From positions 124,001-188,000 of the forward strand of contig PCDL01000007.1 of assembly GCA_002778095.1 (NCBI GenBank): DNA of 64,000 nucleotides, given 5' to 3'. Position 1 is the stretch's first letter. Every line of letters begins with the position of its first letter. The DNA is from Fragosphaeria purpurea. Its lineage: Eukaryota > Ascomycota > Sordariomycetes > Ophiostomatales > Ophiostomataceae. Positions 1 through 10,794 of this stretch are shown here, piece after piece. Under the pieces are notes generated by a model that did not search any database, was not told the origin of the DNA, and saw only the letters and a program-made list of their open reading frames with translations. Position numbers and translations under genes: made by a program.

Positions 1-567
1 CGATGAGGATGGTGTGGCCGAACAGCGGGTGCCGGTATGACGGCCCTTGAGCGAGCCAGGTGACAGCCGGCTGGTGGTCGGCTGGGTCGGTGATGGTCGT
101 GATGGTGATGGTCCTCCCGGTGGTGGTCGTGGTGGTGGTGTGGGTGTGGAGGACAACGTGCGGCTGGCAGCCGGTCGGGGTGACGATGGCGATGCGAAGA
201 GAGACGCCGCCAGGGCCGAGATAGAGGATGTAGGGGTGGATTTTGCCGGAACGGACGCGGCCAAGGGCGTCGAGAGGGCCGTCGCGAGGTCGCTGGTCTC
301 TGGAGGGGGCGTGGACGGGGCTGCAGTAAAGGATTAGGACCCGGGGACCACAGCCAGTACAATCAAGGTCAGCCACAAGAACTCACCTTGCCCGTTGAAG
401 TGCTGATGGTTGAGATGCACCATGTCCTCGGGATGCTCGTACTGTTCGAGGAGGGCTCGGAGCAGCGCCTCGCGGTCCGGCGCCGCGAGCGACTCGACGT
501 GCTGGCGCGCGGCAGCGAGGCTGGCCGGCGGCAGGCCGTATGCCGCAGGCGGCGTATCCAATGCCAT
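1..567 (-). CDS. Unknown protein, 5' part (3' end outside window)
   Basis: I do not recognise this protein. Exon 1 (567-387) opens at an ATG and encodes about 60 residues, an Ala/Leu-rich helical stretch ending HQHFNGQ, and stops at a clean CAAG/GTGAGT donor. The second exon runs off the window edge. Two frames are open there. The one with strongly C-ending codons, containing YILYLGPGGVSLRIAI, looks coding. The obvious TGCAG acceptor (exon from 320) gives the other, Pro/Ser-rich frame, whereas an acceptor ending CCAGAG a few bases on gives the better frame. A Thr run and WLAQGPSYRHPLFGH follow before the edge. The gene is real in my view, but the splice choice is uncertain and no function can be given. 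Confidence 0.5.
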
Positions 568-850
568 GTTGTGAAATGAGGAATGAAGTAGAAGGTGGTA
601 AAAAGAACAAGAAGAGAGGAGGACGGTGTCGTCAAAGATTAAAAGGATCGTGGGTAAAAAGGCGTCCAGAATACGAGGCGGCGTCGGAGGATGAAGGAGT
701 ACAAAGAATGCGACGAAGAAAGCAAATTTAAATCAATGGACAAATAAGAAAAGAAAGAAAAAAAGCTAGACACGACAAGACGAAACACAGAAAAACCAAG
801 AAATTGTCGGTCTATCACGTCTGTGCCATTGTCGTGCAGCTGGCAGGACG

Positions 851-928
851 GCAGCAGCAGCAGAAACAGAAGCAGGAGCTGGAGCAGGAGCAGATGCAGA
901 AACAGAAGGAGAAGCGGAAGCGGAAGCA

Positions 929-959
<31 letters not shown>
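851..959. repeat. CAG/GAAG-rich minisatellite ending in (AGC)n
   Basis: Imperfect CAG, GAG and AAG triplets run for about 110 bp and end in an uninterrupted AGC run of 29 nt (931-959). Read on the plus strand it would give a Gln/Lys/Glu-rich peptide, and on the minus strand poly-Leu or poly-Ala, but no surrounding gene model supports translation. Confidence 0.85.
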
Positions 960-1418
960 TTTGTAGTTTGCAGCTGTCTGTGCCCAGGCGTGGCGTGCTC
1001 TCTTTTTTTTCTCTCCTCGTTGTGCGACTTTCTTTTCGTAATGTATTGACACTTTGTACTGCCAAACCTGCGTCTGGCTCTGCTTGTTGGTTCTTTTGTA
1101 TCTCCGTCCTTGTTTTCTGGATCTCGTGTTGGTCTTTATGGTCAACTATCGACAACCCTGGTCGTTTTTTTTTCACTTTTCACTTTTCACATTTTCCACT
1201 TTTCATTTTCTTATGCGGCCCCTGGCTCCGTCTTTGTTTTTTTTTCTTTATTTGTTTTCTTCTTCTTTATTTTTTTTCCCTCGTACACTAAAAAGAGCTT
1301 ACAGACATGAAACACTTTTGTTGTCGTCTTTAATTCAACCGTGGACGTTGGTTGCTTGTCAAGCTCGAGAAGAAGAAAAACGAATAAATCTACTGCGAAC
1401 AACAACCCCCAGAACCAC

Positions 1419-1443
1419 CACACACACACACACACACACACAC
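1419..1443. repeat. (CA)n microsatellite
   Basis: About twelve uninterrupted CA dinucleotides lie in non-coding sequence. Confidence 0.9.
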
Positions 1444-2993
1444 TCAACCCCCAAACCCGAGACATCCTTGTTTCTACGACGCCATGGCCCACAAGTTGCC
1501 GCCACACATCACACAAATCCAATCAACAACGTGCAGATCATCCACCCGAGAGAAGAAGAGAAGGCCAACAAATCAAGGCCCAACTTGAAAAAGCAGAAGA
1601 TCTCGTTCCTGTCTGGGTTTGTTTCGTTTCATTTGTTCTTGTTACTTTGGTGTTCTTCCTACTTCAGAGTTTGTCACTCGTTTGTTGGCAATACATTCAG
1701 CTGATCGCCGTCTTGTGTTTTTCCTTGATAAAGCTACTTCGTCCGCTCTTGGTCACCGCCAGACAATCAGAAAGTCCATCACAAATTGAGGGAATCCTCG
1801 ACCACTACGACGTACTCTGTATGTCCATCCGTCTCGCCGCGCAAGCCGAGCCTGCACGCACTCTTCTCTTTTCGTCGAAAATACAACGTCGGACCCAGCA
1901 CAACCGTATCAGCGTCGCATTGTGGAGGTAGCCGAACCAGGTGAGCAGTGTGGGAGAAAGACGTCTTTGCGTACGGAAGACGTTGTGCTTGAACGCGTTA
2001 CATTGGAGAGCATGGGGGGCTGGGTCTCTGTGCAGAAGCACGTCGTAAAGGCGTTGCCATGCGGGCAGACCTGAAACACGCTAAACAGGGGCAAAAAAAG
2101 GAGGAGAAAAAAAGACGGGTGGGTTGCTTTTCTTGTTCTTTCTTTGTTTCGAAACAAGCTTGTGGTTGATTTTTCTTTTGTTTCCTACGACTCCGGTCCA
2201 GCCAGTGACGGGCTGGGACCGCCCTCCTTTGTTTTTGCTGTGGCCGGCAAAAAGGACAAAGGGATCTGATCCTGCTTGGAGGTACGTTGTCGTACTCATG
2301 TATGCACTTTGTGCATTGACTTCTGCAGCACGCACTCCGGCTTCTGTCAGGCCTGCTCTCTTACAACGGATGCTATATGTCGTATTGACGATGTCGGTCA
2401 TGCATGGCGTAGACGTACAATTATGGGCTCGTGCGTTGCGTTGATACACTGCGAAAGACAATTTTCATTTTTTTTATTTTATTTCGTCGTGTTTTATTTT
2501 TCGCCCATTAAACGCGGGCTTTCCTTTATTGCAGAACTACCGTCTTGTGCTATCAAAGATTCTCCTTCATTACTTCCTTGTACTATCAGAAACCCTCCTC
2601 CATTACTTCCTGCCGTACTCAGTAGAGCACTGTGCGTCCCTTCCTCATCCTTCTCTCTTCCCGTTGTATCAAGACGAGAACGTCTGTTGTCCTTCTCCTT
2701 CTCAGTTTTGAATGGTAACCCCTTCCTTTCCATAAAAGCAAAGATCAATAGAAAAAGAAAAAAAAAAGAAGAAAGCACGAAAAAAACAGAAAAACAAAGA
2801 AGGAAAGAAAGAAATGGAGAAACAAAGAAGGAAGGAAAGAATAAAGCAAGAAAGAAGAAGTCTTCGGCCTAATCGTAGCCTGCTTCCGTCAATGACGAGT
2901 GCTGCCCTCGTGTCCCTCTTTGCATTCCTCCATCATTAAACCTCCCCCGTGCTGCTTTTCTTCCTTCGGGATGCAACTGTCAAGAAATCCTCC

Positions 2994-4898
2994 TCACCAG
3001 AAGCCCGCAGGGTACGTCTTGCCGTCTGCCGTGTTGTTCGATGCTTCATTCACTCCCTCGTTGTTGTTGATTTTCTTGTGGTTTTTTTGGTTGCAGTACT
3101 TATTGTTGTTGTTGGTGTTGTTATTGTTGTTGTTGTTGTTACCTCGATATTTTTGGTATTTGTTGCGGTTGGTCCGGGCGCTGTATTTATTATACTTGTT
3201 GCCATTGTATTTGTTATTGGCTGCCCCGAAGGGTTGCTTGCCCGGCCAGTTCTTTTTCTGCGTTCCGGGCCCGTTGGCCGGCTGCATAGGCGGCCTGTTC
3301 TTGGCCGTGTTGCCCGGACCGGTGGTCGTCCGCGTGCCCGGCTGGCTGGTCGTCTGCTTAGCTGGCTGGTTATTCGCTGGGACGCCCGGGCCGTTGTTCG
3401 TGCCCTTACGAGGGTGCTGGTTCGTCTGCGCGTTAGGGTGGCGTGTATTCGTCTGCACAGCCAGCCGGTTGCCCACTGGCATGGTCGGGCGGTTGGCAAC
3501 TTGCATGCCCCGGTTATTGACTGTTTGCATGGCCATCTGGTGGCCCATTGGCATCAATGGCTGGGGGTCCATTTGCATCTCCGCAAAGTTGGTCATCTGC
3601 TGCATGCCCAGCTGGTTCATCATCGGCGGGCCGAACATCGGCGCGTCCGGCTGGAACGGCATGCAGGCGCCCATCGCCGGTGCCGCCAGGAACTGGGACC
3701 CGGGCCACTGGCAGATTTCGTTGTACGCGTCGTCCCGGTCAAACACCGCGTCGGGGCCCAAGAGCGGGGGCGGCACGAGGCTCAGCGGCTCAAACCGCGG
3801 ATCGCCCATCCAGCGGTTGACCATCCAGCGGCGGAACGTGTTGGTGGTGGACACGCTCGGCGGGATCCAGTCCACCATGTTGATGGCGCCGCTGGCGTTG
3901 ATGGCCCAGAACAGCTCGATGGGGTTGCACGGGCGGCTGACGTGCTCCGGCCGCGCCGGGTTGATCGTGCCCGGCTGGCCGAGTAGGTACGCCTCGCCGA
4001 GGTCGACGAAGCGGTGGAAACGGAGGTCCGCGTGGTCGAGCTCGGCGTAGCCGTTGCTGACCGGGGCGTGGTCGCGGAGGAAAATGTTGCGCGGCGCAAA
4101 GTCGTTGTGGACGACGCCGAGCCAGACCAGCCGGGCGTAGGCCTCCATGCAGGTGGCAATCGCATTGAGACGCACGCCGTCGGGGAGCGACAGGAGGCCG
4201 CCAAACGTCACGCGGTACAGCATGGACTCGCCCTCGACCTTGTCGGTGAGCAGCACGCGGACGGGGCGCGTCGTGTCCGCCTCGGCCAGCGGCTCGCGGT
4301 TGTACGCGGCCAGAATGGCCCGCTGCTCGGGCTCCAGGGCCACGTTCATGGTGTAGGTCCCGGCGAAGGCGGGCAGCAGCTCGCCGTCGACGCCGCTCCG
4401 CTGCAGATGCTCGTAGGCAGCCGCTTCGCGGCTGTAATCATGGTCCGCTTTTTCCACGACATCGCGGGCGCCGTTGTAGAAGTAGTACATGGGATCGTAG
4501 ATCTTGGCGACGAACGTGTGGTCTGGGGCTACGACGGTGCCGGTGTTCGTGACCAGCTCACCGCCAGTGATGCGGCAGGCCACCACCTGCACGCCCTGCC
4601 CGGCGTGCACGCGCAGCTCCTCGATGATCGTCATCGTGAGGGTCGGCGCGTCCGGGTCCGGCTCGGGCCCGACCGGCGGGTTCTGCAGACAGAGCACGCT
4701 CTGTGGCAGCCTCTGGCGCATGAGTTGGATGAGAGCCGCTGGCCCGCGGCGGTGAGGCTGCTGGTACCCTTGCCCAAAGGGCGGAGGGGGCGTATGGGCT
4801 TGCAGGGTCCATACCGTGTTCTGACGATAGGGGGTATCTCGCATACCGGAGTCCAGCGGCGGCACGAAGTCATTCTGGTGATTACGACGCGGAGGCAT
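2994..4898 (-). CDS. Protein kinase-fold protein with Asn/Gln-rich tail
   Basis: This single-exon frame of 634 residues starts at the ATG at 4898. A pyrimidine-rich leader lies upstream, and the frame could be extended only through implausible sequence. Kinase-like features run in order: a Lys in HTFVAKIYDP (about residue 120) as the candidate ATP-binding lysine, the catalytic loop VHNDFAPRNIFL (HxDxxxxN, about residue 250), and a metal-binding equivalent VDLGEA about 30 residues later. Past about residue 380 the chain becomes Met/Pro/Asn/Gln-rich, with a run of Asn and NKYxK repeats near the end, probably disordered and possibly RNA-binding or prion-like. Fungi carry many such divergent phosphotransferases. 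The active-site residues seem intact, so small-molecule or protein kinase activity is plausible, but the substrate is unknown. Confidence 0.8.
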   Translation of the reverse strand: MPPRRNHQNDFVPPLDSGMRDTPYRQNTVWTLQAHTPPPPFGQGYQQPHRRGPAALIQLMRQRLPQSVLCLQNPPVGPEPDPDAPTLTMTIIEELRVHAGQGVQVVACRITGGELVTNTGTVVAPDHTFVAKIYDPMYYFYNGARDVVEKADHDYSREAAAYEHLQRSGVDGELLPAFAGTYTMNVALEPEQRAILAAYNREPLAEADTTRPVRVLLTDKVEGESMLYRVTFGGLLSLPDGVRLNAIATCMEAYARLVWLGVVHNDFAPRNIFLRDHAPVSNGYAELDHADLRFHRFVDLGEAYLLGQPGTINPARPEHVSRPCNPIELFWAINASGAINMVDWIPPSVSTTNTFRRWMVNRWMGDPRFEPLSLVPPPLLGPDAVFDRDDAYNEICQWPGSQFLAAPAMGACMPFQPDAPMFGPPMMNQLGMQQMTNFAEMQMDPQPLMPMGHQMAMQTVNNRGMQVANRPTMPVGNRLAVQTNTRHPNAQTNQHPRKGTNNGPGVPANNQPAKQTTSQPGTRTTTGPGNTAKNRPPMQPANGPGTQKKNWPGKQPFGAANNKYNGNKYNKYSARTNRNKYQKYRGNNNNNNNNTNNNNKYCNQKNHKKINNNEGVNEASNNTADGKTYPAGFW

Positions 4899-5871
4899 CT
4901 TGTACTCCGAGACAAGTGAGGTTTTTTTGTTTTTCGTGATTTGTGGTTTTTGATGGTTCTTCTGATTGCTGAAAGAGAAAACGACGGGATCTCGAGATGC
5001 AAACGGGAACGGGTCTTTTCGATGAAGACGAATGAAATGGATGAGATTTTTTCTGTGAAAGAGAGAGCTGAATGAAAGACTCGTGATGTTAGAAGAAAGG
5101 CGGCGTGAGAAGGAGAAAGAAAAAAAGAGAGAGGAAGAGAGAGTATGAAAGAACAAACAAACGACGAAATTTTCCCTGGTCAGTATACCTAGAGGCAGAA
5201 AATAATGTGACCAGGGAAGACAAAAGAGTGAAAAAAGTGAGCGAAGACTCAGAACGCAATGAAGCAGATTTTTTTGCTTCACTTTTCGATTCACTGTTGT
5301 CTCTTGCTTTCTTTTTGGTTTGCTATTCAGTTTTTCAGTTTTTCAAAATTTTCCTTTTATTCCACTTTTTTTTTCTTCTTTCCTCTTTCGTCTTCCACCT
5401 TCGTCCAGGCACGCCCTTCGCACCTTCCTCCTTTGCCAAAAAGACAAAAAACGGCCTTGTTCACTGTGGATCTGGTGATCGCGAAGGTGAAGTGAAGTGG
5501 CTGGCTAGACGTGTCGTAACCTGCCAGCTGGCAACTGGCAACAGACTTGACAGACTTGGTGGTTTTATGTTTATGTTTTTTTTTTCGTTGTTCTTCTTAC
5601 CATGGAGATCGTCCTTGATCATTTACTAGGTCGTCGTCAGACAAGTATTAATAAAACTACTGTTTTATTGTTTTTAAAATTATGGTATACCCATCCGACG
5701 ACGGGTTGTTTTGTGTTAAATCTAGCTGACATTGTTTTCCTACAGGCCTTCGTCGATATCCAAACATCTCGAGTTGATCCAGAGAATCCAACAGTCCCGT
5801 CGACACCTCCTCCCAATGAACACGTCGTCTTTCTTTGTTCTTGTTACGTAGCAATTTCAGCCACCACACGT
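4899..5871. other. Intergenic spacer
   Basis: This spacer lies between two minus-strand genes. It should hold the promoter of the kinase-fold gene and the 3' end of the MFS gene. The sequence is rich in GAAAGA/TTTCTT tracts. I see no open frame with coding character. Confidence 0.6.
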
Positions 5872-8573
5872 TTAATGGTACTTGTTCTTGTCGTGGTACA
5901 CGTCGTTCTCGAGGAAAATCTCCGTCTTGTTGTTCATCTTGTCGCCGATGTCGAGGCAGATGATGCAGCAGATCAAGCCGAGACCCGCAAACGACAACGA
6001 CGACAAGGCCGTGATCTTGAGGCCGTGGGCGTAGGACCACTTGTACGCGGTCGAGGCCGCTTCGAGAATGGTCGCGTTCTGTTGGGTCAGCATGTCTTTG
6101 TCTCTTTGTCTCGATTTTGGTTCTGGTTTTCTATTTCGATTTCTTTTTCTTTCTTGTCTTTCTCGTCTTTCTCGTCTTCTTCCTTTCTTGTCTTCTCCTT
6201 TCTCGTCTTCTTCCTTTCTTTCCTTCACACACAACTTACCACACCTGGAACCGCACTGATGGCCGCCGCGCCCAGCGGAAACGCCGCCAGGAGCTGCTGC
6301 GCGGACTGCGGGTCGAGCCCGGCCGCGACGGCCGCCTGCGGCAGCGTCGCCGCGGCGCGCGTCTTTTGCGTGTTCGTGAGCACCGACATGTAGATGGCCG
6401 TCGCCAGCGAGCCGCCGGCGTAGCGGGCCGTGCCCGTGAGGCCGCCGGCGATGCCGAGCTCCTCCTGGGGGACGCCGAGCTGCGAGAAGGCGTTGCTCTC
6501 GTACTGGGCCCAGCCGAAGAACGACTGCATCAGAAAGGTGAACGCGATCATGAGGCCCTTGTTGTAGGGGGTCACGAGCGCCATGAGCCCGCCGAAGATG
6601 GTCATGCCGGTCCAGGACGCGATCAGGGTCAGCTTCCAGTGGCCGCAGAGGTTGCCAAACGCCATGAGGCAGCAGGCGCCGAAGACGAGGCCGAGGTTGC
6701 TGGGCAGCGTCAGGAGCAGCTGCTGCGACCGGGGCGTCGTGGCGTCGACTGGTCGGTCAGTGGAGGAAAGAGAAAAAGGAAGAGGAAGAAGGGAAAATGA
6801 CAAGAAAAATGACAAGGAAAAAGAGAAGAAAAGAGAAGAAAAAGAGAAGAAAAAGAGAAGAAAAAAAACGCACTGTAAAAAGCCGCTTGCATGGTTGGGT
6901 AGATCACGTTGATGCTGTAGTAGAACATGGTCACCTAGCAATCGAGGGCACAGGTAAGCTCGAGAAAAAACCATCGACATCCCCACACCGACAACACAGC
7001 ACAACACCCCAAAGACAACTGACAATAAACGCCAGGATAAACGGCGCCGTGAACTCTCTTCCTTTGGTGTACCGAAACACGTGCGGCGGGCACAGCGGAT
7101 ATTTGACGCTTTCAATCGAGTCAGTTTTCGGTCGATGTTTTTTTCTTTTCTTTTTTTATCTCTTCGTTCCATAACAACGAATTACTCGTTTTCCTTTTTT
7201 GATCTCGCCGACACTCACCCCGAAACAGTCTCCCAGATGCCGAACAAGATGAGGACACCGAACCCAGTACACATGGGCGCGAGAACGAGAACGTCGGTGG
7301 ATTTTTTGCTCTTTTTGAGCGGTCAGTTTTGTTGCCAGACTAACGAAAAACAGGAACAACTAGGACCCCCCAAAAACAAAAGAACACACCTGCGTGTTGA
7401 TGATGCCGACGAGCGTCAGGCACACGCCCGGAACCACGAGGAGGGCGCCGACGTAGTCGAGGCCGCGGACGGCGTCTTTCCAGGGCACGCCGCGCGGGTG
7501 CTTGGGCGGGTAGTACAGGGTCACGATGCCGGCGAGCGAGAACACCTGGGCGATGAAGCCGGCCCAGTACACGTACTTCCAGGTGGTGGCGTTGTCGTCG
7601 ATGACATACTGGTTGGTCAGTGGGAAAACGGGTAGGAAATGAAGAAGAGGACGAAAGAAAAAGAACAACGAAACGAAAAAAATAACAACAACGACACCAA
7701 CCTACCTTGCCAATGACCGGCCCGATGACGACAATCACAAAGACGAAGCCGTCGGACAGGCAGATGCCAATGTGGCGGTACTTGTTGGGCATGAGCTCGG
7801 GGATCGCGCACATGGCCATCTGGCAGAAGCCACCGCCGAAGCCGGTAATGGCCAGGCCGGCAATGAACTGCTCGGAGCCGTGGGCCGTCGCCGTGACGAT
7901 GAAGCCGACGCAGCAGACGACGTTGCCAAAGATGAGGAAGAGCCGGCGGCCAAACAGATCGGAGTTTCTAGAAACGTGACGCGTTAGTTTTGCAGTGACG
8001 AACAAACGGGCAACAGAACGACACGGCGAGAGACATAACTTACGTTCCGGCCAAGAGAAAGCCAATGGCGTTGGCCGTCGTATACGCAGGGGCTGGTGCC
8101 ATTAGAACTGTCCTAACTCTTTTTTCTTTTCTATATGCTAACGCTTCCCGTCGACAGGTCTTACTATACCACCCGACGAGGGCCGGGTCGCCGCCGAACC
8201 ACACGACGAGCTGGGCCTGCATGGCGCCCGTGGTGGGCACCGGCCAGAACGACAAGCCAAACGTCGACGACAGAATCTGCGAGATATCAGCGTGGAGCAA
8301 GATCGAAAGGAGAATACAGAAGGGGAAAGGGAGAGGAAGAAAGGAGGCAAAAAGGGAGAGAAGAACAACAAAGCCAGACTGTTCACATACAAAAATCACG
8401 ATCCACGTCTTCCAGGTCATCACCACCTCGCTACCGTCGAGGGTGCGCAGCACGTTGCCGCTGTCGCCGGTGCTCTCGGCCGGCACGGCGTGCTCGATGT
8501 TCTCAAGGTCGTGCTTCTCGCCCGTGTGGCGGTCCGAGCCGCCCGAGACGGACGGCGTCTCCGGCTGCGTCAT
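5872..8573 (-). CDS. MFS transporter, TRI12/siderophore-type (14-TM)
   Basis: Ten exons join in phase to 592 residues: 8573-8391, 8276-8165, 8092-8044, 7967-7706, 7608-7390, 7310-7219, 7108-7024, 6934-6874, 6748-6240 and 6078-5872. A polar N-terminus of about 50 residues (MTQPETPSV) precedes the first membrane segment. NSDLFGRRLFLIFGN is the classic MFS loop 2-3 signature, followed by GFGGGFCQMA, VIGPVIGK and FYYSINVIYPTM, which match the TRI12 family (trichothecene pump and fungal siderophore/iron transporters, usually about 590 residues with 14 membrane spans). The third exon acceptor and the GTCAGT donor after exon 7 are the weakest splice choices. Function is probably export or import of a small metabolite across the plasma membrane; the substrate is not deducible. 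No biosynthetic cluster surrounds it. Confidence 0.88.
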
Positions 8574-9949
8574 GCTTGCGGCCGTGTCGTACAGCAGGTC
8601 GGGGTTGTCCACAAAGAGAAACAACGAAGGGAAGCTACAAAGAAACGAAAATATGCAAAAGATTGGATATCTGGCAGACTCCGTGCTCGACTGGACCAGC
8701 ACGTACAAAAGAAGACGGACGCAGGAGGGACAGCAGGGACTCCAGAAATCAAAAGGGGGCAGCATCGCCTATTTAGGTGTCCCAACAAAACAATAATGAT
8801 TCTCGGCCCACACCCCTTCAGGACCTCCCCTGCGAGCAAACCATCCCCCTCTCGTCGTCCTCGCCTCCCTTCCAATCCTCGTGGTTGTCTACGCAGGAAT
8901 CGATGGACCCAGGTCTCCTAGCTGACCCAGACGATCCGGCACAGCGGAGCACAAATCCAAAACAGACAGACAGAATCCTGGACAGCCATACGATCGGGCG
9001 TTCAAAGAGTGACAATGCAACAACAACCTGGGCCAGACGTTGTCTGGATCGGAAGCGTATCGGCGTGGCATCAGAGAGCGGCCATCGCCCGCTTCGGCGG
9101 CCTGCAGAATACAGAACAAAAGAAAGCACCGTCGAAAGGGAGAACGTTCTCCTGTCCGTCTGCTGTCTGCCCTCTACAATTTGGTGTTAATCCGTCAGGA
9201 AGGGTCTCGTCTGTTGGCATCAACGTGGTTGCCGATCGCAGGGTTTCCGGCTTTCATTATCCAGACCTGTCTCTCTAGGCAGGCGTATTAACCCTTTCCC
9301 CCCTCTCCCCGCTTTTCGTCAAGTATGTACGTACAAGTACGTTAGTGCATCACTGCCATCCCTACAGCACCACATGTGGCTTGACGTGGGTTTTGACGTC
9401 TCCGCATTACCCAGATTGGCAGTGGAGACTACGCCTCATTTGCCGAGAAGGGGCTAGGTAAACAAAACAGACGAGGAGCAACCACAGTTGTACTACGCAT
9501 GGTGTTTATGTGCTGCCATCTGCTCGTGTCGGTTGGTACGCAGTGCAATTGATATACAGTATTTTCTCTTCTTTTTCATTGCAAACATCCCGGAAGTCAT
9601 TTTCAGGGACAATTTCCCCCTCCTACGATATCTGAGGTCAGTTTCGTCAAGCTGTGGTCTGCTCGAAGAAGGCGTAAGAATATGTCTTTCCCGCATCGCG
9701 AACCTTCAAAATAGATAGAGTGCCATTATAGTGGTTACAATGCAGCTGCAGATAGAATGATGCTAGAAATGACTCAGTAGTAGTTTCTTTTCCTTTTTCT
9801 TCCCCATTTTTATATTTCCACATCTTCAAAGACAAGCACTTGCTCCTTTCTGTTCTCCCAAATTCATATCAATTTCCATTTCCTCCCCCTTTCGAATCAT
9901 ATCGCCACTTGGATATCTTCGTTTTTCGCACAAAATTCGCACAGAATAT
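8574..9949. other. Intergenic spacer
   Basis: This 1.4 kb lies upstream of the MFS gene and downstream of the EthD gene. Open frames (for example 8777-9190 on the plus strand) have no recognisable motif or consistent codon use. Nothing else is supported. Confidence 0.55.
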
Positions 9950-10794
9950 TTATTCTCGCGTGTTTGGCACCTGGATGCCGTCGTTTTCGTCGACGCCCGG
10001 AATGCCTTTGCCAAAAATAATCAGGTCGTGCCTGGTAAGCGTTAGTATCGGATTCAGAAGACATTGGGCAGAAACATGAATATTGTCGAAACACAGAAAA
10101 ATTCCTCTTTCTAGGAAGCCCTAATAGGAAGCCCTTATCTCCCCTCTTCTCTTCGCCCAAACTGCACAAGAGAAAAACAAGAAACTTACCCTGCGTACAC
10201 CGTGAGCGACGACCGGTCCATAAAATGTCGACAGTCGTCGGCCACGGCCGTGTAGGCATGCTGCGAAAAAAACCGCTCGTAGTCGTCCCACGTCCGGAAC
10301 CAAATGATAGAGCAGCCGTCAAAAGGCAACGGATGCTGTCCAATGCGTTCAAGCCGAGCACGCACGTCGGGTGGCATGCTTTGCTGGACGGTGAGGTCAG
10401 AGAATAGAAAAAAAGAGAAGAAAGAAAGAAAAAAAACAAAAAAACAAAAAAAGAACAGAAGAAGAAAAAAACCATCACCCACCTGAACGTAACGAATGCA
10501 GTTGTACTCGGAAAACGGCTTGCCCGCCACCGTCAAATCGGCGTGGACAGTCGACCAATGTTTTTCAAAATGTTCGTAGGAGACGTCGGGCAGTTTGCGG
10601 AAAAAGAAACTGGCCTTGACGCAGCCTGTGTAGAATTAGTTGTGGTCTTTCTCTCTCTCTCTTCACGATCTTGCTAGCTTACCCTCAACCTTCCTGTCTG
10701 CGTCGTAACTCAGCTCGTTGTGGGCAAACGCGTGCTCGACGCGTTGGTGTCCGCTGGCTCTATGCCCATCCGTGCTCGTTGTCGTCGTCGCCAT
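9950..10794 (-). CDS. EthD-domain (dimeric alpha-beta barrel) protein
   Basis: Four exons (10794-10683, 10625-10483, 10383-10190, 10031-9950) join in phase to 176 residues. After about 38 leader residues comes KASFFFRKLPDVSYEHFEKH, then WSTVHADLTVAGKPF and YNCIRYVQ. This is the EthD pattern (strand, then Y/F-xx-F-xxHW, then H at the small-barrel active site), seen in ETBE-degradation EthD and in fungal polyketide cyclases and decarboxylases. A second half, CSIIWFRTWDDYERFFSQ, resembles the central helix and strand of these ferredoxin-like folds. The protein is small, soluble and without a signal peptide. It may be a cyclase, dehydratase or monooxygenase-like accessory enzyme. No polyketide gene lies nearby, so the role is open. 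Confidence 0.85.

Larger units (their letters stand above)
568..2993. other. Intergenic, low complexity
   Basis: I see no supportable gene in these 2.4 kb between the divergently placed 5' end of the unknown gene and the 3' end of the kinase-fold gene. Open frames here are rich in Leu, Phe, Lys or Gln, begin at non-ATG codons, lack splice logic and follow pyrimidine or purine tracts. It contains a CAG/GAAG-rich block (851-959), a CA tract (1419-1443) and many poly-T runs. Confidence 0.6.

Noticed and set aside
639..1145. Minus-strand frame with a long Leu run as a membrane protein
   Set aside because: It is the translation of a CAG/GAG microsatellite, shifts frame without loss of openness and has no start or neighbouring exon support.
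5872..10794. Secondary-metabolite gene cluster formed by the TRI12-type transporter and EthD protein
   Set aside because: No core enzyme, tailoring enzymes or dedicated regulator lies between or beside them; adjacency alone is not enough.
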